Positions 11,812 to 24,298 of a DNA stretch of 64,000 nt are shown here, piece after piece. Origin of the DNA: Stercorarius parasiticus (Eukaryota > Chordata > Aves > Charadriiformes > Stercorariidae); assembly GCA_013396915.1 (NCBI GenBank), contig VWZL01002042.1, forward strand, positions 186,001-250,000, given 5' to 3'. The notes below the pieces were generated by a model. It saw nothing but the letters and a program-made list of their open reading frames with translations. It was not told where the DNA came from and made no database searches. Within the stretch, counting starts at the first letter, position 1. Every line of letters starts with the position of its first letter. Position numbers and translations under genes: made by a program.

Positions 11812-14800
11812 TGCAGGAGGCAGCTGGATCAGACAAAGCACTTCGCTTCCAGGTTTCTGTTTGTCAGTGGATCTCATACTGTCTGTACAGAATATGTCTA
11901 AGTCTCAGGTAGCAATTTCCATCTCTAGGGTCTAGCTGCCTAGTTTAGCAATGTCTTAACCTGACAGCAGGACAAGGCTGATACTGCCAGTGTCCTTTTC
12001 CCCTGGGAAGACAGCTTGGGTGCAGCAGCCAGGCAGGAGCCCTGTCACATTTCAGACAGGTTCCTGCTCTGAACAATAAGAAAACGGCAATGCCAGGCAC
12101 TGCAGGGCACACCTGGACATAGCAGGAACTACACGATTAGCGGGACTGTGCAATCAATACTTGCTCTGATATATGGTTGAGAAATATCCAACTAGGCTTT
12201 AAAACGTTGTGAAATCTCAGGAAGGGCTTTAACAGTCAAAAACAACCTTCTCAAATTCAAGTCTTCAACGCTAGGTTTGTATTTGAGTGGCCGCAGCCTC
12301 GTCCCACACTGGGAACACAGGTAAGGAATGCTGTTAATGGTTCCCACCCTTCTCTTACCCTTTGGTGAACTGGACAGAGAACAGAAATGCTAACAAGTGG
12401 AGTGTTGGTCTATGCCTTGCTCAGCCAACAACCAACGTTTATTGACTTTAAAATTTTACATAATTGTAACTGGAACCATATTGTCCAAAGCCTTCTTTTT
12501 AGAGCTGATTATTGTTCATCATGTGATATTCTGGGTGCTTTCATAAACTGTTGTTGCAAATTCATTTGGGGAGTCTTTTTGTGCTCATAAATTATCGGCA
12601 GATGTCTCATTTTTCTGAAACATCCAAAAACTGGCAGCTTTACTAATAAAAAAAAGAAGAACATTTTTGTTGTTACTGTAGCTCCTTATTAAAAAAGAAA
12701 AGTCTTCAGTACTTGCGTATATTTGTATGCTGTTGTTTTTCAGTTTTTCCCCTAAGGAATATGGACTTTTGATATCAAGCCCTATTATGAAAGCAGAGAC
12801 AAGAAATACCATCTCTGTCCAGTCGGGTTTTGAAATCCTGACCTACCCTCACTGTGGAGAGACTTCCCTAGCCTAGTGTCCACCCCTCCCCAGAAAGCCT
12901 TGCTCATTATCAGAGTCATTCCATAATTGCCATCCTTGTGACCGGCCAGCCACCGTTTTGCAATCCTTCTCCCATGTAGATGCAGCAAGCTGCTGTCTTT
13001 TTACTGACTGAAGGGAAGCCTGATGGTATTTTTTCTTGTTCCTTTTCATTTGGAAGCCAAGCACCAGGTTTCATTCCAGGTTTCAGGTCTCCTTCTCCTT
13101 CCCCTGAACCTGGGGCCACTTTGGCCATAGTTGCCTGGAAGGGGCGGCGGTGGCTAAACCATCCTTTGTAGCTGTCTTAGCTCTGCAGAGCTACACTTTG
13201 CTTTATTTTGATGAATTTTGTTTCATGTTTTTTATGCCTTCAAGATACAGTTGTAACCCTTCAAAAATAACCCGATGCAGCGTCACGTTCTAATCTCCAC
13301 AGAGTCAGCCTGAAATACAAACTTTCTGGTCTTGTTTGTGCCAAACAGGCAACTGTCACCGAGCCACAGAGCATATAAAACTATTGTTATATGATTTTCC
13401 TTGCAGCAGTTCAGCCCAGGCATGTAACAAAGCCGGTCCAGCATATCAACACACACTCCACATTTCTTTCAAGCTGGTACATTCTGTGATTCCTTGAAGC
13501 ACACACTTTACAGTGTCCATCAGTTTTGCTGAAAGCTGAGGCTTCTGGATATGTTACAAAAGTGAAGCCAGCTGCGTGGATTTAGAAGAGCTGTCTTGCT
13601 GGAGGATGAATATTGTGTTTGTAAATCTGCAGCAGAAAGCTAGGTAAAACACCCATGTTATAGAAAACACAGCTTAAAAGGAAAATGGAATTCTCTTGTG
13701 TCAGAAACTCTGTCAGTCGTCTGACAACCTTGTTTATACTATTTCCTGGGAAGCCAAGAGTTTCAAGCAATTATTTAGTGCTTCCTTCCTCTTTACTAGT
13801 GCGGCTCACACCAGCTCATCAGGGGCATCTGTTTTTCTGCTCCATTAGACAAAATCCTATTTGGTGTTAACAAAATAAGGTAAAAGTAAAAACAAACAAA
13901 ATGAGTAGTCTATTTCGAATTGATTGCCACTATTCAGGTCCTGCCTCACAACTGATCTTTGACTACCTTAAATCTGTACTACCTGCTAAACATGACCTGA
14001 ACTGAGTTGGTCTTCACGCAGTAGCAAAAAAAAAACAAACCAAAACAAAGCAAAACAATCTTTTCAGCCTTTTCAGCCTAGGAGAAACAAGTTTAGAAGA
14101 AATGCAAAACGTGGATGCCCCGAGGACCACAGTAAAGCCAAGAAGGCGATTTTCCCCCTTGATGTCCGCGATTTTACCACAGGAAAAGGGAAAGGCAAAT
14201 GGCTGTGCAATATTTGGCAGACTAAGAACAGAGAGATAAACTAGCAGCCTGCTCTCCCTCTTTATTTTAGTGGTGGTTAGTCCTTCCTTTCCCTTTTTTG
14301 ATCTTCCTACAACACTGCATTAGGTCTGTAATCCCTCAATGGCCTCAGTGCCTTCAGGGCATTGTGCTTTTTATAAGAGAAAACAGCTCTGTGTAGTTAC
14401 CCTGGTGCAAGCAGTCCAGCTGCTGTCCTTGTACTCTGCACTGTGCTCACATGTGTCAGATGCTTTTGTCTCACAGGCACAGAAGTGTAATCATTCCGCT
14501 GTGTATCCAGTGGAGCTCGTAAGATTCTCCAGCCCTAAAACTTAATTGCCATAAAACTGTATTCGAGTGCAATGAGAAAATTGATCTGGGCAAACAAGAA
14601 CAAAGCTGGTTTATGTATAAATAATCCTGTTAGACCTGGAAACACAAAAACATCTAGTATTATTAGATCAATGAGCCACATGACAAACAACAAGGAAATT
14701 TGAATTGGCTGGTTTTACTCTCCAGTGTAACTGATACGCAAAGAGACAACAAAGGACAGGAAGGGAAGTCTGAGGATGAGATTTTTGCATATCTTTGAGC

Positions 14801-15201
14801 CTCCACAATCTTTTGGGCTCTGAGGTTTGTGTGAAGTCCAAACCATCTGTACTTGTTGATGGAATCTAGCCAGGCCTGAAGAATCGGAGACCTGATTCAA
14901 AGAAGGAGGAATCAGAGTGTGTAACAGTGCTGCAGATAAGATTGAAGTCTTATCCATGAACTTCTTGGGGAAAAGATTTAAGAGCTCTGAGAAACAATGA
15001 GCTAAAAGGAATCAGTTGCTTTCACCAGCGTGACAGCAAATACTTGAAGTCTCATTGAAAAATCCCAGTGTGTCTCAAAGGTATTAATAGAGTGGGCAAA
15101 TATAATATTTCCAATTTATCTTCTTCTCTGCAAAGAAAATCTCTGTTCAACAAACTATCCGCTCTTGTTCCAGATCTCAGTAACGACGCTGCAAATCCAT
15201 A

Positions 15202-15951
15202 TTGGCTGCTTATTGGGTAATATGGGACACGTTGCCTCCACACTGTCTTATCTATCTGTCTATCTGCAAGAAGGTGCCAGGTTCTGCCTTGTGTTTACTG
15301 ACTGATTGCTGCCTTCATTGTGTCGATTCATTTGGCAAAGTGAAATGCAATTCCTTATCCAGCTCTATCTTCTTCTCAGCCATGCAAGAACGTTTCACAT
15401 GTAATAAGTTTCAGCGTATGCTTCCAGTCATTTTTAAGGGTGGGACCTTATTGATTTGGATGAAATTATACATTTTGAGAGAAAAATGGGGGACCAACAG
15501 CTGCAGAGACTACAATATAATAGAAAATAAACCCAAAACATGTGGATGCAAGAATCACAAACACCCAACAGAGAAAAGAGACCTTCCACGTCAGCTCTGC
15601 CCGTCCTTAGAATGGTTAGGGTGTTGCTATCTTGAAAAAGCGGTCTTGTCAAGTAGAAAGAAAATTCCTTTTCCTCTGTGTAAGGCCACTGGCATAAAAG
15701 ACAGAATTCCATCTATAATGTTCCACAGTCCCTTGAGTGGGCCAGCCCCTCTGCCTCTGTCAACAACACTTCCCCTGGAACCAAACTCTGGCAACAGTCA
15801 AGCTGGAAGACACAAGCACTTTCTACGGCAAAGCACCAAATTCCTCGCCAATTTCCACTTGGATTGTAAAACAGGAGGGTCCAAGGATATGCATGAATTC
15901 TCCTCAAACACAGTTACTCTTGCCTTTCTGTCGATGGTGTTGGATATCTAA
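15202..15951 (+). other. Unassigned 249-codon open frame
   Basis: The longest open frame outside CR1. It starts MAAYWVIWDTLPPHC and ends LSMVLDI. No domain, signal peptide or repeat was recognised, and the composition (many C, S, L and K, no periodicity) looks like translated non-coding DNA. An uninterrupted frame of this length is uncommon by chance in AT-rich DNA, so it is listed, but I do not call it a gene. Alternatives are an accidental frame, part of an exon of a long non-coding RNA, or a very old retrocopy. No promoter, intron signal or poly(A) signal is clearly linked to it. Confidence 0.12.
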
Positions 15952-16393
15952 TTTAATAGCTTTCTGTTTTGAACTTTGATTTTTTTGCATCCTTCAGTGA
16001 TCGGACAATCCATCGTGGTGCTGACTGCTCATGCAGTACCGAGCTGCCCGACTTCCTTCTCTCCTGACAAAACCAGCTCCTTTTCTTTCTTTAGAGTCGC
16101 AAAAGGTCCTGGCAGTGCTGCTAGCATTTGCTTGTTGCATCTGAGCAGGTGAAGGAAGAAAAAGGGCAAAAATTTGGTCTCTGTGACTGCTTCCTACATT
16201 TGTTGCTCATTTGGACAACACGCTGCCAATGGCTCATTGCCCTATGACTCCTGTCGCCAGATTTACTTCAAACGTTGTCGTGGCTAATGAGGCTAGTAAA
16301 GCTTTTATCCTCACTAGAAGAATGAAGAAACATAGCAATTGTAAGTTAACTCAAAAATATAAAATCCTTTAGCCAGGCTGCCAGCCAACAGCT

Positions 16394-16471
16394 AGGTAGA
16401 CAGGTAGCTTGTAGATGTAGACAGGTAAACAGACAGACAGATAGATAAACACAGAGATATATAGACAGATA
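16394..16471. repeat. Imperfect GACA/GATA microsatellite
   Basis: Degenerate tetranucleotide array: gtagacag, agacagacagatagata, atatagacagataag. The interruptions indicate an old, decaying array. Confidence 0.8.
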
Positions 16472-16981
16472 AGATTTTAGCATCTAGGGTCTTCCCACCC
16501 TTTTCTGTAAAGTGCTCCAAGACACAGATGGAAAAATTCTAGCGTAGAGATTATTTTTATTTCAGCAGATGGGTGCTGGATGTGTGGTGTGAATCTGCAG
16601 CTAGGCATGCTGCAGTGGAGGTTTCTCCATTTATCCTAATTTCTAGCCTCTGAGCTAATGTAATGTGTATTTAGGCATCTGACTCTAGGCATGTAACGTA
16701 TGGGAAATAATGGCTTGTTTTCCTTGAGATTTTCAGAACTACACTGTTCTAAAGACACAGTTTCTTGTGAAACAAACAAGACTTCTTTAACTTTCGCAGA
16801 ATTTAAATGAAATGTATCCTGAAGTAAGTATCAGTTTACTTTCAGTCTAATTAAGTTATTGGGGTATAGCTGATGGAAGAATTTATTGTACTCTGATTTT
16901 TTTGATTTAAAAAAAAAATTAAAACCAGGTTAGACATAGGATTTGTCTCAGTTGAATCCATTCATTTAAAGTAAGTCTGTC

Positions 16982-16982
16982 N
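16982..16982. other. Unresolved base (N)
   Basis: Single N between 'aagtctgtc' and 'tcaaagtc'. Unlike the N at 35133, no duplicated sequence flanks it, so it may be a simple ambiguous call or a minimal gap marker. Confidence 0.95.
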
Positions 16983-17169
16983 TCAAAGTCTATAAAGATG
17001 GTTTTGCATGAATACTGTTTTATGATACATTATGAATACCTGGAATACAACTCTAGTGCAGAAAATAATGATTCTTTTAGGATGAACACGTAGGAAGACA
17101 CTTAAATCCCTCATAAATTGCCAGCCTGTAGAGGCTGGTGACAACAGGGAATGAGTGGGCAACACTGAG

Positions 17170-17330
17170 CCGTGACTGCGGTGGCTGCTATAACTTCGCG
17201 TCCAGAAGCTGGCCGTGTCCCCTTTAGAGACGGTTGTACCCGGCTCTGCCCGTGCGACAGCGCTGACTATGCCCAACGCAGGACTCCAGGCTGCTGTCCC
17301 GGAGTCAGTCTTCATTCTGAAAATGGCGTA
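17170..17330. other. Small CpG-rich cluster
   Basis: About a dozen CpG dinucleotides occur in roughly 160 bases (for example cttcgcgtcc, ccgtgcgacagcgctg), in a neighbourhood where CpG is rare. It is too short for a standard CpG island. It could be a small promoter, a conserved exon, or a recently inserted or lightly methylated segment. No coding match was recognised in either strand. Confidence 0.45.
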
Positions 17331-20300
17331 TTAATACCTAACACGGGATGCCTTAATCTTAATCTTCATTTTAATTTAGCCCCCTGCTGAGGCCTTATGC
17401 CCAGAATTTGCATGTGCTTTAAAGTCTCAGTTTTGTTCACTACCACTTTATATTTTTTGTTTATACCATGTTTTCCAATTCCAATCACTTTTGTTCCTGC
17501 TGCTGATGCAGCTGGAGAACGTTACACGGTGTTCCTTCTCCAGTCCACCTGGCAGTCACAATGTGTGGGAGCAGTTCAACAGTCAGTGTGCAGCCATGGT
17601 GAAGAAATAAGGGGGAAATCCATTTTTGCAAATTGCGCTCATTAAAAACACCCCCAAACCTGCCCGTTTGGGTTCCTTGAAAGAGAAGTGTTGAAAAGTC
17701 ACATTTGAAGTGATCTCATAAAGCCTTCTGGAGGAAAGGTCTGCTATTGCCATAACCCTGCATGAAAGGCAAAAGTTCTTATTAAATATAATCATAATTA
17801 AGGAGTTGGGTATAAAGCAAGATTGTCTCTTCAGGCAAATGCAGGTTAGAGAGAACTTCCAAAGTAAATCTAAATGATCTCTGATTCTCTCTAGTTTTGA
17901 CATAATTAGGAATCATCTGTGAGAGGTTTGGAGTGTGGCGGACTCTCCTCTGCCACTACGTGATATAGCAACGTACTTTGGCAGGACGACACTTCAGCAC
18001 CAATCCAAGGCACGTCTGCGTGTGTGCTCAGGCCAGTACTCTTTAACCCACTACAATCAACTTGCGTCGCTGGAGAAAAGGTGGGAAAGGGAAAAGAATA
18101 GGATTTTTCTGTTTCCTCTGCCCTCTGATCTCAATCAAGGATCAAGTACATGGCTCAGGCTAAACAGGATCTGAGCAACTTCTTGTTTCAGAAAAATTCC
18201 AGGAAGGGTTCGCATAAACCAGCTGAGGAGTTCCTTGTTCTATGGGATGGACAATTTCCGGAGAGAGTTCAAGCAGCTAAAAATAATTACCAGCTTTCTA
18301 ATGGTAATTCAGAAAAAGCCAGCTTATATAATGCAACAAGACAAGATTTCTAATGTCTTGAAAAAACAGCTTAGACTGTAATTACAAGGAGGAAATTTCT
18401 CTGAGATCAGTGAAATTCAAGGCTCTAGGAACACAAGTTCAAGAACTATTAATAGCATCATGTAGTTTTGATATTTAACAAATAATGAGTAAAATTATTT
18501 GCATCCAAGTAGATATTTTTAAGACATTCACAAAAAAAAATCCAAAGGTGTTTCTAGGCTTTGACGTAACAAGAGAATGTATATAACTGACATTTTAATC
18601 AAAATCAAGAACAACTATGGGAATTTTTAGCTTGCTACGAACAGTTATCCCAATAGTATTTTCTGGGCCAATATCGATTACAAAAGGGATGAAAAAAGAG
18701 ATATATTTTTCAAAAGCTGAGGATTTCCCCCTCATTTGTTAATAAAAGCTACTTTCCTTTGCATGAAAGATTGCAATGATCACAGTTCCTTCACCAATGG
18801 TCATAACTGACACAGGTATTTTAGAGTTAGTTCTTAAATGCTTTTTTTGTTTAATTATTTATTGCATAAATTATGCCTCACTTACAACCTAGAGAGGGGT
18901 GTACAGCTTATCAGAGATCCTCCCCCTTTTAGGCACCACAAGTTTGTCATTTAATGAAGCAAGCAGAGCATGGAGAGCTTTTCCTGTACATTTCAAATCC
19001 TCGGCGCAATAGCAAGCAAAACATCGCTGTTCTCTGCCCTCTCCTAAGACCCTGTCTCACCTATCTCTAACACGTAATGCTTTTGGGGAGTGCTCTGAGA
19101 ATGAGATGACCTGCAACCTCTACTATACCCCACGGGGAACAGGTACAAGGCACAATATAATGGAAGGAATCTCAAAAATAGATAGAGGAGGAGGATAAAC
19201 TAGCACTGATGCTGCCTTGTACCTTCCAGTCCATGGGTACTGGGTTGAGAACTTGCCTGGGAATCCATACATTGCACTGTGTGTGTGTATACAGAAGAGT
19301 TTTCTGTCTCTCTGCAGCCAGCCAGCTAGCAATGTGCTTGCAGTACCTTATGGTATGGTAATTCTGACTCCATAATTTCTATTTATTTTTCTGTTTCTGG
19401 CACTTGAAACACTTCTACTGGAAAAAAGACTAAATAGATAGTTCATTTCTCTTTTTATTTTGTTTTAGCCTCCCAATTCTTTTGCACTTTCAATGCTGGC
19501 AAGTGGAAATGGATCAGTAGTCAGCCTTTACTACCTTCTAAAATAGCTTGGTGGACATCCTGTGCCTAGCTAAAGTAAATAGCCTTGAAGCATCTTTTTG
19601 TATGCTTCTTCCCAAAGAAAGAATTTTCATTTATTTTTACATTTATCTTGAAAATTGGCCTTATTCCTATGGACGAATGTTGGCTCTGGGAAAGCCAGAG
19701 CTTCTGCAAACCCTTTTCCCTTATCGATTTTAATGGTGCTGGACTCGGATGTTGAAGAGCACAAAGCGAAATTTTCCCCGAGTAACACTCCTCCTAGGCT
19801 GCAGAATGTATCTCTTCAAATTTACTTCTGAGCTGTGTTGGCTTTCAATGCATGAGAAGTATTTCCCAGTCCCCTTGCTTTCCCTAAAGGTACTCTTATT
19901 TTTCTTACAAGGCAAAAGGGAACATGCAGAATGCCAACTCCTGAAAAAAAGAAATCATCACTGCTCAAAAATACAAGGTGGCTTCAGGACATAATCAACC
20001 CACTGAAAAGGTTGCCAAAAAGTCCTTGAATGTTTCTGAAAGAAAGTTCAAGGGGACCAGAAACACTCATTTTGCCAAATTTCTGAGCCGAAGTGACCGT
20101 ACAGGCAACAGTAGCACACGATATACCTGAGCCTTAGTTGGCAAAATAGGCAGAGCTGTCTGGTGTACTTGGGTGTAGGCCTTGGAATAGGAAAATCTGA
20201 AAAGCGTAAGCAGTAGAAGTAGAGCTGTCAACTGCAAACAGGTCTGAGCTGCTAGGATGCTGCAGAACGTTTTCCCCTTTCTTTGTTACGGACATGAACG

Positions 20301-23300
20301 TTTGTGTTGTTTGGTTTGCTTGCTTTCTTATAAAAGCAGTGACTGACCTGCAGATTTTCATCTGTGAAGCCACGTCTATGGCATCATCTGGGCCAAATCG
20401 TAACGTTTGAAATTAGCTGCGGGCACTCTTTATATGTAATGAGGTATCAGACATGGGTCGGAGTGTACAGTGTGTTGAAGGGCATCTCTGTGCTCTCTTG
20501 TGCTCCTCAGTCGTACTCTAAGCAATGATTCATTTCTTTAATTTTAGCCTTTTTAGCAATTTTCACTGTGAGCTTAGCTGAGTCCTAGGTATTGACAACT
20601 GACAGTCAGTGGAGTTGCTAGAAAACCCAGGACATGAGCAACTGAGGTGCAGAACAGATATTCTTCCACATGCAGGCAGGATCTCTAGATTCACCTTGAA
20701 TAAACTGACACCACTGTGTTCCACCTCCTTGCCAAACTGTGTGGCCGTGATTCCTCAAGCTTCTCCTCCAGTGACTCAGAGCGACTACAGTGTTTGTCCT
20801 GTGCCAATGTGTATAAAGACATTTTCACTGTCTTGTTTGTTTTCTTTTCACCTGAACTTCTATTCAGTGATTATTTCTGAGGACCATTAAGTTGATGTCA
20901 ATCTTCTTTTCATCTTTCATTTTTCCCTAAGGCACCATTAAGCTCATTCACCACCATTCAGTTTAAATTTAGATTAAAGTGTCAGGCACTGGTTGCACAG
21001 TATCCTTGGAAGTCCATTTGGTAATTACCCGTCAACCTTAAGAATTAATATTGTCAACGGTGGAAGCAAATGCTCTAACGCTGTCACTCTTTGGCAGCCT
21101 CCCGACCTACAGAGGGATGCTGCTCAGAAACTGCAAATTGAGTTGTTTTCCTGTACTGTTCCTATTCCTTTCTTGTATCTGAACCATTCCTGTTCCACTG
21201 AATTTGCAACAGATATTTTACAGCTTTCTCAGCTCTGGTTTGATCCGTGGCCTTTTGTAAATTTTCTGATCAGGTGTTATCTCTTAGCACCTTTTACATG
21301 CAAAGCACCATGAAAATAAACCCTAATTAACGTGCAAAACTTCCTTTTGAGGTTGGTGAGTTTTCTGATCCTTCACCTATCCGCGGTGAAGTTCTCTGTT
21401 TTCTCCAAGCTCATAAAAAAGTCAATGTCAGAATCAAGGTTAAAACTCAGAAATCCTTAGCTCCTGTTCCTGGGATCTGACCTTGCTCCTCCTGCAGAAA
21501 ACCTCCCCATTCAGTTTACCACCGGCACATTGCATGATCCATTCCTGCCCACATCAACAACTACCAGGAGACTTTAACCCCTTCCCACCGCGCCAAGGAA
21601 AAGGCTGCAGGTACGCAGCAATGCTGGGTACGGACTATTTCTGCCTGAGAAGATGGGGAGTTTTTCCCAAATGTCAGAAGGAGCTTTTCAGCTTAGTATG
21701 AAATGTCCTTGTTTAATTTTACATGCTCTGGAGTGGGCATCGCTTCCTTGCACTGAGAGTCAGTATAATTACCCTCCCTGTAAACAAAGAGTTTAATACA
21801 CTGAGGGGAATTTACTTAACTTGGGCCATGGCAGATTTATAGTTTTTAAATGGAATGCCAGAAGGTTGTTGGCACTTAGAGAATCGTGGTTTGTTATTTC
21901 ATAATCACATATTTATGGTTCCCACAGCATACTGTTTTTGTCTTGCTGTTCATTTACTGCAGGTCTATTAAGCTGTCACTGCTTAGCTTCGAGGCACTGT
22001 ACTATAATTCTGTCCATTGCTGTGACTGTATTTTAATTCTTCTGGGACTGTTTTGATGGAGATCAATATCAGTGCCGTGGAGAATATACAAGGAGCATGT
22101 TCTGCCCTATGAAGCAGGTACAGAAAAAGCGAAGATTGTGAACGAGCCATTGTCTGAGGAACACACTCCTTACAAGAAGGATTAATTATCAGGAAGCCCA
22201 GGTGTTGGCTCTTGAGCGTACCTGCTGATGAACAGGATCCCATGTAACCGGACCCACCTGCACAGTTACTTACCATTCCTGTTGGCAATTTTAGCAAAGA
22301 AACCAGAGTTAAAATAGGTCATTGATATTTAGCTCCCCTGGAAAAAAAAAACACCACTTGGAAACTTTTGTGTATTTCTTGTGCAGGCCAGGATTTTGCA
22401 GCTTGTTCTTGTCCTTGATTTTTTCTCCTCCTAATGATCACTCACATTCTTCACTCAGTTTCAGGAAAGTATCTGCCTGGTTGTTCCTGTGAAGATAAAG
22501 CTAAACCAGTGTCTCATGCTGGGCTTCTTGCTGCATGTGAAAACACCTACTCGAGAGTGGAACAAAAAGCTTTGCTTAATAAAAGGTTGTGTGTGAAATG
22601 ATGAAACAGAAAGACCTGAACCTGGGATTGCTTCCAGTGGCAGCTCTCAACATGGGCAGAGGTGAGGATGGAGGTGTTGATGGCACCATCTCCTGACAGG
22701 AGAGTGCAGACGAGGTCACCAGGAACCATGCTGGAGAGACCACAAGGCTCCTGAAGTCCTCATGGGGCTTCCTTTGACTCCGAGGCAGGAGCTGCTAGTA
22801 AGAAGGGTGGTGAAGTGGCTGATTGTTTGCCTTTTGGCATCTGGACCTGGCCCTGAGCCTGCAGTTTCCGGATTGATGAGCTGAACACTGGATGTATTGC
22901 AGGGTCCATGCGAGGAGCGAGCAGACCTTCACACCTGCTGACAGCTGGCCTCGCATGCAGAAACTTCACAGGCTTTCTTACCCAGCGCTGCCAACACATG
23001 TCCAGACCCACTCTTCTACCTTCTCACTCCAGCTCTTTTTAGGTCTCTCAGTTCAAACTTGCAAGTCTTAGCTGTTTTAATTTTTTCTGCTGCTAATTTA
23101 TCTCACCCTGCCCTGCGCTCTTTCTCACTGTTCTCTCTCTCTCTGTTTCCATTAAGGTCTGGGGTGTCCGTGAAGCTGTGACAGAACACCCAACCCCAGA
23201 ACGCAGTAATCTCAGACTGTGCCACCAGCCCATGTTCTGGGCAAGCTTTTTTGTCCGCTCTCCCCCTCTGTGATCTGCCCTTCCCAAACACTACAGCAAG

Positions 23301-24267
23301 CCCAATACTATGGCTGAACACTAGCAGGTCTCTGGCAGTTCCCAGCACAGTTCTCTCCTCATGAGCTCATTGCTTGTCAGATCCGACATATCTATCTGCC
23401 ATATGGAAGTGAATCTTCCCTTCTTTTTCTGCTAGAGCATTTCTGCTGCCTTCTGATCCCCTTCTGTAAATGTTCTGACTCCTCCAGTCCCCTCTCCAAG
23501 GGCTGTCTGGCTCTGCTGCTCCCCACATTTCATTTTGTATTCCTCTCTTCTTGCCCCATGTGTGCCCTCAGCTTTTATGCACTTCACCACTCCCCTGTAG
23601 CTTTTCTCTTGCTTGTCCATACCTCAAATCTCTTCTTCAGTCTAGTGAGGCAGCTTCCTTCTACTTCCAGACCTTCCTCAGAACAGATGTACACACTTAC
23701 ATCTATATATGTAAACATTTATAGATATATGAGTTTACCAATAGTGATTAAATCTATAAGGTTTTTTTTTTAGAATTAGACCCCATTGACACTGTCCTAA
23801 AATGCTTATTTAGAAACTGGGAGAGTCTGAGATGCATGTGCCCTGTGAATCAGGTGTTCTCCAATACATACTGCAAAAGAGATTGCATCCTTTAAAAAAA
23901 TCAAACAGAAATTTTAAACAGCTACCTTCCCTTCCCTCTTCTAAATGTCTATAATGCTCAGTCAGGGCAGCTCTCCTCTGCACACAGCATCGTTTTTTTC
24001 CAAACTGAAGTGAGGTGGAGGTTCAGGTCTTTGACCAGTATGAACACATTTCAGTGTTTGATTTGTGCTTTCTCCAAAATCAATATAATCCATTTTTGCT
24101 AGAAATTCAAATAGTCAGTTGTGCCCTAACTCAGTCTGCGCACTAGGTCAATTTCGTGATACGACTGATAAGACAGTTGCCCAGAGGAAGTCTATGGACT
24201 ATAGTCTGCCACTGGATGATCAAGGTGATCCAGGCACAACCTGGTAGGCAATTTCCCTCCATGGGAA

Positions 24268-24298
24268 AATTATGAAATTAGCTCATAATTTCATAATT
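24268..24298. repeat. Perfect 13-bp inverted repeat, 5-base loop
   Basis: Left arm aattatgaaatta (24268-24280), loop gctca, right arm taatttcataatt (24286-24298). The arms are exact reverse complements. The AT-rich stem could extrude as a cruciform or reflect a palindromic homeodomain-type target (TAATT cores). There is no evidence that it is an RNA gene. Confidence 0.8.

Larger units (their letters stand above)
10276..16393. other. Non-coding stretch, no gene recognised
   Basis: AT-rich unique-looking sequence. It contains the T16 run, the CA-rich repeat and the ATGCATAT palindrome listed separately, plus an unusually long open frame (15202-15951). A short A-rich tract lies at about 14026-14060. 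No host exon was recognised. Confidence 0.55.

Noticed and set aside
22547..23011. Two adjacent minus-strand frames of 60 and 83 codons in a GC-richer block
   Set aside because: No shared splice signals, no recognisable protein motif, and lengths expected by chance.
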